This document shows, piece after piece, positions 1-12,122 of a stretch of 45,622 nucleotides of DNA. The DNA is from Rhodospirillaceae bacterium (GTDB taxonomy: Bacteria; Pseudomonadota; Alphaproteobacteria; Thalassobaculales; Thalassobaculaceae): assembly GCA_018699735.1 (NCBI GenBank), contig JABIRP010000118.1, positions 1 through 45,622 on the forward strand. The letters run 5' to 3'. The notes beneath the pieces are model-generated. The model saw only the letters and a list, made by a program, of their open reading frames with translations, ran no database searches and was not told the DNA's origin. The first letter of the stretch is position 1. Each line of letters begins with the position of its first letter. A program made the translations under genes and the position numbers.

Positions 1-2
1 CC

Positions 3-863
3 GCCCGTGCCGAAATTCGGTTGCAGCAGCTTGAGGCCCGAATTCGCAACCTGACCGGCAAGGTCGAGGAAGCCGCGTTCAATCTTTCGCAAACCTCAAA
101 ACGCCTCAACAAGCTCGTCGCCGACGTCGACTTCCGCCTCACCGCGCTTGAACGCGGCCGGCCAATTACTGGCACAACGAGTGACGGCACAATCGGTAGC
201 GGTGCAGCGCCACCTGCTGCGGCACCTGCAACGACCGCAACGTCATCGACAGCGACTGCGCCGCAACCGGGCTCCGGAAAGGCCGGTGTGTTTGGCACAT
301 TGACGCAATCCGACGTCGACAGCATGAAAAAGCAACCCGGCGCCCAGCCAAGATCCCAGGCGGGAACCCAGGCAGCGCCCCAGGCACCCGCTCAGGGCTC
401 CACAACCACGACAGCATTCGCCGTAGTACCGGCACCTGCTCCGGCACCGAGCCCGAAGCGATTGTTGCCCGATGGCTCGGCTCAAGATCAGTACAAATTC
501 GCCTTCAATCTATTGCGCAAGCAGGACTTCACTACAGCCGAGGTGGCCTTCAAGGAATTCCTTGAACTGCACCCCAAGGATCCGCTCGCAGCCAATGTCA
601 CCTACTGGCTTGGGGAAACGTTTTACGTTCGTGGCAATTACGCCCAAGCGGCTGTGACATTTGCCGAGGGATACAAGAATTTCCCAGCCTCCTCGAAGAC
701 CGCAGACAATTTGCTGAAGCTCGGCATGGCGCTTTCAAAGCTGGACCGCAAATCGGACGCCTGTTTCGCGCTTGCCCGGCTGGCTGAGCAGTTTCCGAAC
801 GCCTCCAACGTGATCAAGCGACGGTCGGCGGCTGAAAAAAAGCGCATCAAGTGCAAGAACTAA
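3..863 (+). CDS. cpoB: Tol-Pal cell envelope complex protein YbgF/CpoB, 5' truncated by window edge
   Basis: Reading frame open to the left edge; N-terminal coiled-coil, Pro/Ala linker, C-terminal TPR (DQYKFAFNLLRKQDFTTAEVAFKEFLELHPKDPLAANVTYWLGETFYVRGNYAQAA); upstream of tilS/ftsH as in many alphaproteobacteria. Confidence 0.9.
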   Translation, partial: ARAEIRLQQLEARIRNLTGKVEEAAFNLSQTSKRLNKLVADVDFRLTALERGRPITGTTSDGTIGSGAAPPAAAPATTATSSTATAPQPGSGKAGVFGTLTQSDVDSMKKQPGAQPRSQAGTQAAPQAPAQGSTTTTAFAVVPAPAPAPSPKRLLPDGSAQDQYKFAFNLLRKQDFTTAEVAFKEFLELHPKDPLAANVTYWLGETFYVRGNYAQAAVTFAEGYKNFPASSKTADNLLKLGMALSKLDRKSDACFALARLAEQFPNASNVIKRRSAAEKKRIKCKN

Positions 864-2272
864 AGCCGCAGGCCAGTCTCTCTGTGTCTTCACTCCAAGC
901 AGTTGAAGCAGAAGAATTCGATCGCCTGTTGCGCGCCACCCTGCAGCCAGACGATCACAAGCGGGGCCTAGCCGTCGGCGTCAGTGGCGGTGCCGATAGC
1001 ATGGCGCTCACCCTCCTGGCGGCGGAGTGGGCGCGCGCGCATGGCATCGCTTTTACAGCACTTTCGGTGGACCATGATTTGCGCCCTGGCTCCGATGCCG
1101 AGGCCGAAACGGTCGGGCGTTGGCTCACGGCGCGCGGTATTGAGCACCATATTCTCACCTGGCAGGGCAACAAACCGACATCCGGTATTCAGGCCGCCGC
1201 CCGCCAGGCTCGCCTCGGCTTGCTCGGAGACTGGTGCCGCGCGCATGGCAGTGGAGGCTCGGGAGGCGCGCGGGTCTTGCTGCTGGCTCACCACCGAAAT
1301 GATTTGGTTGAAACAGTTTTGTTGCGTATTGCCGCCGACAGCGGACCGGATGGGCTCGCCGGCATAGCCTCTCGAGGGCGTGTTGGCGGTGTCCTCGTAC
1401 TGCGTCCGTTGCTATCGGTCGCTAAGCCAAAGCTCATCGATACCTGCCGCGCCTTTGAGCAGGACTGGATCGAAGACCCAAGCAACCAAGACACCAAGTT
1501 CGAGCGCATCCGATTGCGGAAACTAGCGCCAGAGTTAGGAGCGTCCGGTTTGACGCCGGACCGTTTGACGCGGTTTTCAAGCGCCATGCGCGGTGCTCGA
1601 GACGCCATGGATCGGGAGCGCGCCAACTTTTTGAGGGCGCATGGCTCTGTCCACCCGGCCGGCTTCGTCGTCCTCTCTCGTGATGCCCTGGTCCGGCAAC
1701 CGGCCCGCTTTACCGAGTTGGTCCTGGCCCAAATCCTACAATCGGTCGGTGGCCGCGACTATCCGCCGCGCACCGAACGGGTTGCCCGATTGCGCGATCA
1801 CCTGGCCGAAGGCTTTGAGCAGGCACGCACGCTAGGGCACTGCCTGATTGAGCCGCTGGAGGATGGCAAGATCCGGATCCAACGAGAGACAATCGGTCAA
1901 CCGAACCGGCTCATGCTACGCCCCGGCATACCGCAACGTTGGGACAATCGGTTTGAACTCTCGGCCAGTGTTACAGGGGCGGTGAGCGCTGATAATTCCC
2001 AGTTATCCGTTGAAATGCTCAACGATCGAAACTGGCGCCGACTACTGCGGCAAACACCATCGGCGCGCGACTTATTGGCCGAGGCGGGCATCCCAAATGC
2101 GGCACGATCGGGGCTTCCGATCGTATCCGGCCTTGACGGTTCGCTATGGCTCCCCCACCTAAGCGGTGGGCACGAAATCGGCGTCCAGCCACCTCATGTC
2201 CGGGTCCTTGCTCGGTTCTCGCCCACAAATGAGTGGATCACGAGTTTGACAGGGAACTTGGGTTTGACGTGA
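851..2272 (+). CDS. tilS: tRNA(Ile)-lysidine synthase
   Basis: PP-loop motif AVGVSGGADSMALTLLA, LLAHHRNDLVETVLLR; GTG start at 851 overlaps cpoB end by 13 nt. Confidence 0.93.
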   Translation: MQELKPQASLSVSSLQAVEAEEFDRLLRATLQPDDHKRGLAVGVSGGADSMALTLLAAEWARAHGIAFTALSVDHDLRPGSDAEAETVGRWLTARGIEHHILTWQGNKPTSGIQAAARQARLGLLGDWCRAHGSGGSGGARVLLLAHHRNDLVETVLLRIAADSGPDGLAGIASRGRVGGVLVLRPLLSVAKPKLIDTCRAFEQDWIEDPSNQDTKFERIRLRKLAPELGASGLTPDRLTRFSSAMRGARDAMDRERANFLRAHGSVHPAGFVVLSRDALVRQPARFTELVLAQILQSVGGRDYPPRTERVARLRDHLAEGFEQARTLGHCLIEPLEDGKIRIQRETIGQPNRLMLRPGIPQRWDNRFELSASVTGAVSADNSQLSVEMLNDRNWRRLLRQTPSARDLLAEAGIPNAARSGLPIVSGLDGSLWLPHLSGGHEIGVQPPHVRVLARFSPTNEWITSLTGNLGLT

Positions 2273-2339
2273 CATTGCTAGGCAAGCCGACTAAAACGAG
2301 GCATTCTTTGGGCTAGGGGAAATCCCCGGGAAAGATAGC

Positions 2340-4277
<1,938 letters not shown>

Positions 4278-4326
4278 CTCCGCGCCGCGCCGAGTGATGG
4301 CGATTTATGGCAAGTGATGGCGACTG

Positions 4327-5460
4327 ATGGCAGCAATCGTTCATGAGGCCGCGCTTCGGCGCGGTCTTTGCCACAATCCCGACACGCGCATCTATCTGGC
4401 CCCGCGTGACTTATTGCGCGGTGCCAGTGCCGCTCCCATCGTACAAGCTGGCCAAGCGCTTGCTGTCGCCGGTCAGGCGCTCTCTTTCGAAACAGTCGAA
4501 GTGCTGTTGCGCGATCCGGAGCGGATCCTGTCAGCGCGAAGTGATGCCCGCAATCTGCGTATCTGGGCGCCTCAGGATGGCCAATCGAGCGCGGTCGCCA
4601 ATCAGTTAGCCCGAATTTCGGCCCCTCGGTCTCCGATCGCCGGGCTCACCATGGACGGTGAGCGCCCGATGATCATGGGTATCCTGAACGTGACCCCCGA
4701 CAGTTTTTCCGATGGCGGCGACCATGTTGCGCCGGAGGACGCGATCATCCGAGGCAAGGCCCTGATCGCGGCCGGAGCAAACCTGCTCGACATCGGCGGC
4801 GAGTCGACCCGACCCGGCGCCGAGGGAATTGCACCCGATGTGGAGGCCGGCCGCGTCGTGCCGGTCATCAAGGCCTTGGCGGAGACCGGTATTCCGATCT
4901 CGATCGACAGCCGCAATGTCGGTGTCATGTCCGCGGCCCTCGACGCCGGCGCGCAGATCGTTAACGATGTTAGCGCTTTGACCCACGATCCCGCCGCCGT
5001 GAAATTCATCGCTCAGCGGGGCGTGCCGGTGATCCTGATGCATATGCGGGGCGATCCGAAATCCATGCAGGACGCCCCGGTCTACGACTGCGCCCCACTC
5101 GACGTTTTTGACTGGCTGGAGGCACGCATCGCGGCCTGCGTTGCCGCCGGCATCGAGGAAAAAACCATTCTCGTCGACCCAGGCATCGGGTTTGGCAAGA
5201 CGACCCAGCACAACGTCGAGATCCTGGCGCGCCTATCGCTGCTGCACGGGCTTGGCCGCCCAATCGTGCTTGGAGCCTCCCGCAAGCGCTTCATCGCCAA
5301 CCTCACACCAGGCGAACCGGCGGCCAAACGCCGGGTTCCAGGATCGACTGCCACGGCGATCAAGGCCGCCGAGGCGGGCGTACAGATCATCCGTGTCCAC
5401 GACGTCGCCGAAACCGTACAGGCGCTCGCCGTGTGGCGCGCGATGACCGACGCGGTCTGA
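4327..5460 (+). CDS. folP: Dihydropteroate synthase
   Basis: IMGILNVTPDSFSDGG, DIGGESTRPGA, DPGIGFGKT motifs. Confidence 0.95.
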   Translation: MAAIVHEAALRRGLCHNPDTRIYLAPRDLLRGASAAPIVQAGQALAVAGQALSFETVEVLLRDPERILSARSDARNLRIWAPQDGQSSAVANQLARISAPRSPIAGLTMDGERPMIMGILNVTPDSFSDGGDHVAPEDAIIRGKALIAAGANLLDIGGESTRPGAEGIAPDVEAGRVVPVIKALAETGIPISIDSRNVGVMSAALDAGAQIVNDVSALTHDPAAVKFIAQRGVPVILMHMRGDPKSMQDAPVYDCAPLDVFDWLEARIAACVAAGIEEKTILVDPGIGFGKTTQHNVEILARLSLLHGLGRPIVLGASRKRFIANLTPGEPAAKRRVPGSTATAIKAAEAGVQIIRVHDVAETVQALAVWRAMTDAV

Positions 5461-5487
5461 CAGAGGTGTCAATCCCGCGTCGCGCAC

Positions 5488-8400
5488 TCAATCTGCCGCC
5501 GCAGTTACCCCGCCCGAGGCAAGCTGGTGCGAGACCAGGCGGGCGTAGAGCCCGTTGCGAGCGAGCAACTCCTGATGGTTCCCGGTTTCGATCAGGCGCC
5601 CTTCTTCCATAACCACAATCAAATCCGCTCCGCGCACGGTAGAGAGCCGATGGGCGATGACGACTGTCGTGCGATCGGCCTGGAGCCGGTCTAGCGCGTT
5701 TCGCACCGCAGCCTCATTAACCGCATCCAAATGCGAGGTCGCTTCGTCCAGGATCAGCACCGGTGCGTCCTTGAGAAACGCGCGGGCGATGGCAACGCGC
5801 TGGCGCTGACCACCCGACAAGCTGGTGCAACGCTCGCCAACCGAGGTATCAAGCCCGTCCGGTAGGCTATCGACCAGGTCATCCAATGAGCCATGGCGCA
5901 CTGCCGCCGTCATTTCCTCGGCTGTCGCGTCGGGCTTGGCGATCAAAATATTGGCCCGGAGCGTGTCATTGAAGAGGTAGGTATCCTGGGCCACCAGCGC
6001 GATCTGGCTGCGCAGATCATCCAGTTCATAGGATTTCAGGTCCTCGCCGTTCAAGGTCACGCGACCCTGATCCGGGTCCCAGAACCGCATCAGAAGATGA
6101 GCGATCGTCGTCTTGCCAGCACCTGAGGTCCCGACCAGAGCGACTGTCGAGCCCGGCGGAATTTCTACCGAAACCCGGTTGAGCGCCTGCCGGTTAGCGC
6201 CCGGATAGGCGAACAAAACATCTTCCAGCGCCATAGCGGCCGGGCCTGTGCGTTTGTCGACCCCCGGACCATCGGTCACCGGGACCGGCTCGTTCTCCAG
6301 CGCATACCACCGCCGCGTGGCGCCCAGCGTGTCAGCCAACCGGTGGCCGATCATGGCGATCTCGGAAACCGGCAGAAACGAAGCCATAGCCAGTAGCGTT
6401 AAGAGCGGCAGGGTCTCAGACGCCACCAGACCGCGCGAAACCAGCCAAGCACCGGTCGTAACCACCGCCAGGCCACCCAGACCGGTCATCACTTCAAGGA
6501 TCGCGTTCTGGCGTTCCATGGCGCTGAAATACCGAAGTCTGAGATTGATTACCCGGTCAGCCAGCCCGTCGAGTTCCGAGCCGCGCCGCCCCTCCTGCTG
6601 AAACGCCACCAGCTCGCCCAACCCCTGGACAGAATCGACAGCGAAGGCGGCTAACTCACCACTGGCCTCACGCGCCCTGGAGCCGAGCACATCAACCTCG
6701 CGGCGCAAGAGCAACGGCATAAGTCCAACAGCCGCCAGGAACGGCACCAAGGCCAGCGCTATGCGCCAGTCCTGCAAGGCAAGCACGCCCAGTACGACCG
6801 CCGGCACCAAAATCGCGACGAAGGCTGGTGCCACAGTATGAGCAAAGAAATACTCGATCAGATCGACGTCCGTCGTCGCGACACCGAGCAGGTCTCCGGT
6901 CCGTCGCCGCACGAGATAGGCTGGCGCCAGTTTATCGAGCTTTTCAAACACTTGAACCCGCATTTCCGCCAACAGCCTGAACGCCATGTCATGCGCGACC
7001 CAGGATTCAAACCAATGCAGGATGCCGGCGAGCGGCGCCAAGGCCGCGAGCCAAAGCACCAAGTGATCAAATGGCTCGCCACGTTTCAGCGACATCACGA
7101 TCAACGCACTGGCCACGCCGACGCCGATATAGGCGACGACCCGGAGCACACCGAACACGAAGGTCATCGTCAGGCGCCCCTTCCAGGGCATGATAATGCC
7201 CATCAGGATGCTGACCAAACGGGCCCAGCCGAGCCCCTCAGCCTTGATGATACCCTCGGTTGGCGCTTGGAAGGCGCCACCCGGGATGGATGCCAGGGTC
7301 TCGGCGTTGGCCGGCGTTGTTTCGCGCTCGGTCGTATCGAATTCAACCGCACTCTCTGCCTCGCGCGCCTGTTCGGCCATCAAGGACGCATAGACGCCAG
7401 AGCGCGTCATCAACTCGCTATGGCTCCCGGTTTCAGCAACACCGCCTTTGTCCAAAACCAAAATTCTGTCGCACCCGACAATGCTGGAGAGCCTATGCGC
7501 CAGGATTAAAGTCGTGCGCCCCCGCATCAATCGGTCAAGCGCCTGCTGGATCACGGCCTCGTTCTCAGCATCGACAGCCGACAGCGCCTCGTCGAGGACC
7601 AAGATCGGCGTATCGCGCAGAACCGCGCGGGCGATCGCCACGCGTTGGCGCTGACCGCCGGAGAGCTTGATGCCTTTCTCGCCGACAATAGTGGCGTAGC
7701 CTTGCGGCAGGCTCTCGACAAACTCGTGGATGTTTGCTGCTTGGGCGGCGGCGACGACATCCTCGTGGTCGGCATCCGGCCGACCCATCCGGATATTATC
7801 CTCGACCGTGCCGTGGAACAGGAAGGTATCCTGGTTGACCACCGAAATCATCGCCCTCAGGCGGTCCACCGGTAGTTCTCGCAGATCGATCCCGCCGAGG
7901 CGGATAGACCCCGCATCCGGATCATAGAACCGCAGCAACAAGCGAACGATCGAAGATTTCCCGCCACCACTGGAGCCAACGACACCGATCCGCTCACCCG
8001 GTTGGACAGTAAAATCGAGTGCTTCATGTACATCACGGCGGGCACCGGGATAGCGAAAGCCAACGCCGCTAAACTCGATCCGAGGTTCCAGGTCAACGGG
8101 CACGTCGGCATCGCTGGAAGCATCCTCAATCTCCGGCTCGGCATCGAAGACCCGATAGAGCCCTTGTGCCGCCGAGAGCCCGACCATGCCCTCATGCAAG
8201 ACCGTACGCAGGTCACGCATGGGGCGGAAAATCTCGGTGCCGAGCATCAATATGACCAAGAGTGCGGTGAGGCTCATTTCGCCCTCTGCTACCCGCCAGG
8301 CCCCCAGCACCAGGGCAGCCGCGGCACCGATGGCGATCGCGCAATCGGTAATGCCGCGCGACAGCGCGTTGGTCGCCAAGACCCACATAGTCGACCGGAA

Positions 8401-9084
8401 TAGTGCACGGGCGTGTTCGCTCAACATGGCCACACGCGGTCGGCTTTGACCGAACGCCTTTAGGGTCGCGAGGCCCTGAATGGAATCGAGGAATTCGGAC
8501 GCAAAGTCACCGTAGGCATCCCGCCGTTCGACCGAACGCTCAGTGTCGAACTTGTGCCAAAACGCCGGTGCAAACAACGCAACCAGGGCCGCGACGAGAA
8601 GCACGACAGCAACCGGCAGATCGAGCCAGGCGACGAAGCAGAAGATCAGCACCGGAGCCAGCATCGAGACCAGGAGTTGCGGCAGGTACTGGCCGAAATA
8701 CACCTCAAGCTGCTCAACCCCATCGACCATCGACAAGATCAAGTCACCGGAGCGCTGCCGCCCGACGAAGGCCGGGCCGAGCTTCGCCACATGGTCATAG
8801 AGCGTGCGCCGCAGTGTCTTCTGAACAACGGCGGCTGTCTCGTGGGCTAGAATTTGACGCCAATGCTCGAAGAACCCGCGCCCGACCATCACGGCCCCGA
8901 CCAAGGCTATCGGCCCGATCAATTCGGAGAATTCCGCGCCGGAAAACACCTGCGCGATCAACCAACCAAGCAGGGCCAACCGGGCCAGCCCCAGAGACAC
9001 ACCAATCAGGCCAAGCAGTACCGCCCAGACAATCCGCCCGCGCACCCCTTCGGTGAAGCTCCAAAGTCTCGTCTCAAAATGCAT
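5488..9084 (-). CDS. Single-chain double ABC exporter (TMD-NBD-TMD-NBD), CydDC-like
   Basis: 1198 aa with two TMD blocks and two complete NBDs: Walker A GSSGGGKSS and GTSGAGKTT, two LSGGQRQRVAIARA signatures, Walker B LVLDEALSAVD and LILDEATSHLD, two AHRLS H-loops; YFGQYLPQ resembles CydD. Confidence 0.9.
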   Translation of the reverse strand: MHFETRLWSFTEGVRGRIVWAVLLGLIGVSLGLARLALLGWLIAQVFSGAEFSELIGPIALVGAVMVGRGFFEHWRQILAHETAAVVQKTLRRTLYDHVAKLGPAFVGRQRSGDLILSMVDGVEQLEVYFGQYLPQLLVSMLAPVLIFCFVAWLDLPVAVVLLVAALVALFAPAFWHKFDTERSVERRDAYGDFASEFLDSIQGLATLKAFGQSRPRVAMLSEHARALFRSTMWVLATNALSRGITDCAIAIGAAAALVLGAWRVAEGEMSLTALLVILMLGTEIFRPMRDLRTVLHEGMVGLSAAQGLYRVFDAEPEIEDASSDADVPVDLEPRIEFSGVGFRYPGARRDVHEALDFTVQPGERIGVVGSSGGGKSSIVRLLLRFYDPDAGSIRLGGIDLRELPVDRLRAMISVVNQDTFLFHGTVEDNIRMGRPDADHEDVVAAAQAANIHEFVESLPQGYATIVGEKGIKLSGGQRQRVAIARAVLRDTPILVLDEALSAVDAENEAVIQQALDRLMRGRTTLILAHRLSSIVGCDRILVLDKGGVAETGSHSELMTRSGVYASLMAEQAREAESAVEFDTTERETTPANAETLASIPGGAFQAPTEGIIKAEGLGWARLVSILMGIIMPWKGRLTMTFVFGVLRVVAYIGVGVASALIVMSLKRGEPFDHLVLWLAALAPLAGILHWFESWVAHDMAFRLLAEMRVQVFEKLDKLAPAYLVRRRTGDLLGVATTDVDLIEYFFAHTVAPAFVAILVPAVVLGVLALQDWRIALALVPFLAAVGLMPLLLRREVDVLGSRAREASGELAAFAVDSVQGLGELVAFQQEGRRGSELDGLADRVINLRLRYFSAMERQNAILEVMTGLGGLAVVTTGAWLVSRGLVASETLPLLTLLAMASFLPVSEIAMIGHRLADTLGATRRWYALENEPVPVTDGPGVDKRTGPAAMALEDVLFAYPGANRQALNRVSVEIPPGSTVALVGTSGAGKTTIAHLLMRFWDPDQGRVTLNGEDLKSYELDDLRSQIALVAQDTYLFNDTLRANILIAKPDATAEEMTAAVRHGSLDDLVDSLPDGLDTSVGERCTSLSGGQRQRVAIARAFLKDAPVLILDEATSHLDAVNEAAVRNALDRLQADRTTVVIAHRLSTVRGADLIVVMEEGRLIETGNHQELLARNGLYARLVSHQLASGGVTAAAD

Positions 9085-9179
9085 TTAGTCTTCCACCCTC
9101 GGAAATAAAGATGCCGCATTATACCGGTCTTTCAAGCCCGACCGCACATGATCGGTTCTAATACGATGCGTAAGAATTC

Positions 9180-10418
9180 CTAACCTCTAACCATGCCGCC
9201 GCGCCGGTAGACAAGTGTCAGCAATGCGGCACCGAAGAGTGTGTAGAAAATCGACCCGACCGCCACCGCCTCGAAGCTGACGCCTCGGTCGAATAGCACG
9301 CCGAAAGTTACCGGTGAAAGCGCACTGGCGATTACCGAGAACGACGCTACCAGCGCCCTGATCGAGCCCAGGTTCAGCACGCCGTAGAGCTCTGCCCAGA
9401 CTGTGTTTGCGAGGTTTGAGGTGAACCCGCCGGTGATCCCCACCAGAAACATGAAGGCCGGTGCCGCCCAAAGTTGATCGTATAACGACAGCACCAACAT
9501 GCCGCAAGCGAGCGGCAGCAGATAGAACGGCATCAGCCGTACGGCACCGAACCGGTCGACCAGGGAGCCGGCAATCAGTGCCGTGCCGACCTGGGTTGCG
9601 GAATAACCGATAAAACTGGCCGCGAACCAGCCCAAGGTCCAGCCCTTTGCCTCAACCAGGTGTACCTGGTGGAACATGGTGCCGGTCACGATAAAGGATG
9701 GCCCCATTACCGCCAACATGGTGAGTGCAAAGCGCGGGTCGCGGATGACCTCTGCTCGGGTCCACTGGCGGCGCTTGGGCGCACCCGATTTTGCGCCAGT
9801 ATCATCCTTGGTTTTCTCCAGCATCGCGTCGTGGCGCTTGCTGTGGCCACGCAACAGCCAGAGTGCGATAGGCACGATCGCAACCAGGATCGCAGCACTG
9901 GCCCACCAGGCACCGCGCCAACCGAGGCCTGCCATCAAGATGACCGCCATCGCTGGAAAAATACCTTGAGCCACAGGAAACCCCAGTGCCGCAATACTGA
10001 CCGCCCGGCCGCGCTCTCCGGATCCGAAGTAGCGCGCCATGCTGGTCGTCGCTGCATGGCTCAACAGGCCTTGCCCGAACATCCGCAACATGAAGATCGT
10101 AAAGGCGAGAACGACGACACCAGGCGTGATTGCCATCAGGACACAGGCTGTCGCCAATCCCAGCAAAAGCGACGGCCCATAGATCCTCAGATCAACCCGG
10201 TCTATCACCGTGCCGAGCCACATCAGCAGCAACCCGCTGGCCAATGTGCCGATCGAATACACGGTGCCAAAACCACCATGGCTGAGGTCGAATACCTCAC
10301 GGATCTCGCCGCCATAGACAGAAATGTAATAGGTCTGGCCAAAACTGGATGACAACGCCAACAGAAAGCCGAAGCCAAGAAAGCGGCGGTTGGCGATCAG
10401 AAAGGAAAGATAACTCAT
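9180..10418 (-). CDS. MFS transporter
   Basis: 412 aa polytopic protein, about 12 hydrophobic segments, MFS-like organisation. Confidence 0.85.
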   Translation of the reverse strand: MSYLSFLIANRRFLGFGFLLALSSSFGQTYYISVYGGEIREVFDLSHGGFGTVYSIGTLASGLLLMWLGTVIDRVDLRIYGPSLLLGLATACVLMAITPGVVVLAFTIFMLRMFGQGLLSHAATTSMARYFGSGERGRAVSIAALGFPVAQGIFPAMAVILMAGLGWRGAWWASAAILVAIVPIALWLLRGHSKRHDAMLEKTKDDTGAKSGAPKRRQWTRAEVIRDPRFALTMLAVMGPSFIVTGTMFHQVHLVEAKGWTLGWFAASFIGYSATQVGTALIAGSLVDRFGAVRLMPFYLLPLACGMLVLSLYDQLWAAPAFMFLVGITGGFTSNLANTVWAELYGVLNLGSIRALVASFSVIASALSPVTFGVLFDRGVSFEAVAVGSIFYTLFGAALLTLVYRRGGMVRG

Positions 10419-10499
10419 GAAAGACCCGAGAAGACGCGCGAACGCCTTCTCATGTAGCGATTTCAGGCGCCAGACGCCAACACTAACCCAAATATCGCT

Positions 10500-11621
10500 T
10501 CAGCTGCGCCACTTCAGCGTGGTCTCTTTAACCGGGTTTTCGAACTCCGGACCGCCCGAGCGCCAGGCGCCATAAGTCTTCTTCAGGCGGAAGTACCATT
10601 TTGCCATGACGTCGGAATCGTTGATCAGCATCAGCGTTGGGCCGTGGCTCAGACCGCGCTGCTGTTTTGTTACCGCATCACGGTCCTGGCCAAGGAATTG
10701 CCGGGCAATGGGCCGTAGGATTGGCTTCAAGAGCGACAACCACGGCATGGTCCAGAACACCATGTGATGAATTTCGGTCACCTGAGCCTTAATCGGGGTC
10801 ACCGTGGTCAAGCCAATCATTTGATGACGCCCAGCCATCACATGTTCGATGCGCACGCCTGGGAGCTGAAACCGGATCTCAGTCGTCATCTCCCCGCCGA
10901 GCAGTTTGTAAGCCTTGCCATTGGTCGATGGTGGATGGCGTAGCATGCAAAACCCGTAATCCGACGGACCGAAGGCTTTTTCCTTCTGCTTGATTGATTT
11001 GGACGAGCGCCAATACCAACTCTTGTGCACGAAGGGGCCATGTGCCGGGTCCATCAGGCCAATAACAGCGTGATCGATATGCGAGGGAAACAGCATGCGC
11101 TCGGTCATATTTGGCGCCGAGCCGATCTGGGGAATATTCGGCGGTTCAACCACCGGGTCGGTCTGACGCGGGTCGCTTGGCATGTAGATCCAGATTCCGC
11201 CTAAAAACTCACGAACCGGATAGGAAAGCACCCGCACCCGGGAAACCTCAAAATCCTGGCCTTCGTATAGCGACGGGATGCACGTACAAGCGCCACCGCC
11301 CTCGAACCGCCATCCGTGATAACAACACTCGATCTCATCTCCGACCATGCGACCATCGGAGAGCGGAATGCCGCGATGCGGGCAAATATCGCGGAGCGCA
11401 TAGACTGACCCGTCGCTTCGGCGCGCGAAAAGCACCGGGTCGCCAAGCAATGTTTTGCCGAATTTGGTGCTGCGCTTGAGCTCGTTCGACGGCATAGCGA
11501 AATACCAAATATCGCGTAGGAAACCGTCATCCTCGTCGGCCCGCTCGCTCGAATGCTCGTCAAATTGTCGGTCAATTCCGTCCATAGTCAGCACAATGCC
11601 AAGACCGGGTGGGACCGACAA
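10500..11621 (-). CDS. Rieske non-heme iron oxygenase, alpha-subunit type
   Basis: Rieske ligands CPHRGIPL...CCYHGWRF; mononuclear iron motif D-P-A-H-G-P-F-V-H (D-x2-H-x4-H); start may be the internal Met (MDGIDRQ). Confidence 0.9.
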   Translation of the reverse strand: MSVPPGLGIVLTMDGIDRQFDEHSSERADEDDGFLRDIWYFAMPSNELKRSTKFGKTLLGDPVLFARRSDGSVYALRDICPHRGIPLSDGRMVGDEIECCYHGWRFEGGGACTCIPSLYEGQDFEVSRVRVLSYPVREFLGGIWIYMPSDPRQTDPVVEPPNIPQIGSAPNMTERMLFPSHIDHAVIGLMDPAHGPFVHKSWYWRSSKSIKQKEKAFGPSDYGFCMLRHPPSTNGKAYKLLGGEMTTEIRFQLPGVRIEHVMAGRHQMIGLTTVTPIKAQVTEIHHMVFWTMPWLSLLKPILRPIARQFLGQDRDAVTKQQRGLSHGPTLMLINDSDVMAKWYFRLKKTYGAWRSGGPEFENPVKETTLKWRS

Positions 11622-11664
11622 GCATTCCCTTTGCGGCTAAAGGGCGCGGGTGAATAATGTCCCC

Positions 11665-12000
11665 TCACCGCTTCGCGCAATCAAGGCAGAGCGTGACCGC
11701 TGGGTCCGCCTCCAACCTCGGCAAGGCGATATCGTCACCGCAAGACAGGCAATAGCCGAAATCGTCTGTATCGATGCGCTTGATCGCGGCTGCGATGCGT
11801 TGCACGTCGACGGACCGACGGCGCTCGGTCTCAAGCGCCATTGCCTGCACCTGCATTGCGTCCATGCGCGACAAGCGGCCGACCGAGGATTGATCGAGCT
11901 CGACCGGCTTTCGGGCCGCGTCAGTGGATTCGCTCAAACGCTCCAACTCCGCCTTGCGTTCAAGCAGGCGACGGCGAAATTCTGCGGCGTCAATCTCCAC
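11665..12000 (-). CDS. TraR/DksA family C4 zinc-finger protein
   Basis: 111 aa, C-terminal GYCLSCGDDIALPRLEADPAVTLCLDCA C4 zinc finger. Confidence 0.88.
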   Translation of the reverse strand: MEIDAAEFRRRLLERKAELERLSESTDAARKPVELDQSSVGRLSRMDAMQVQAMALETERRRSVDVQRIAAAIKRIDTDDFGYCLSCGDDIALPRLEADPAVTLCLDCAKR

Positions 12001-12122
12001 TCCAGCCCCCAGCGGAAAGTCTCACTGTTAGAGCCGATTGTAGCAGACCCCGCTTTTCGCTACCAATCATGCAGGTTTGTCGATGGTCGAACGGGTTGCT
12101 ATCCTCGCGCGGGTGCAAAACT

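Noticed and set aside
8403-9056. 217-aa plus-strand Arg-rich ORF opposite the ABC exporter
   Set aside because: Low-complexity Arg/Pro-rich translation typical of a reverse frame of a GC-rich membrane protein gene.
11841-12122. N-terminal 94 residues of the 475-aa alpha/beta hydrolase ORF
   Set aside because: Antisense to the DksA-like gene and unlike hydrolase sequence; the real start is more likely 12069 or 12123.
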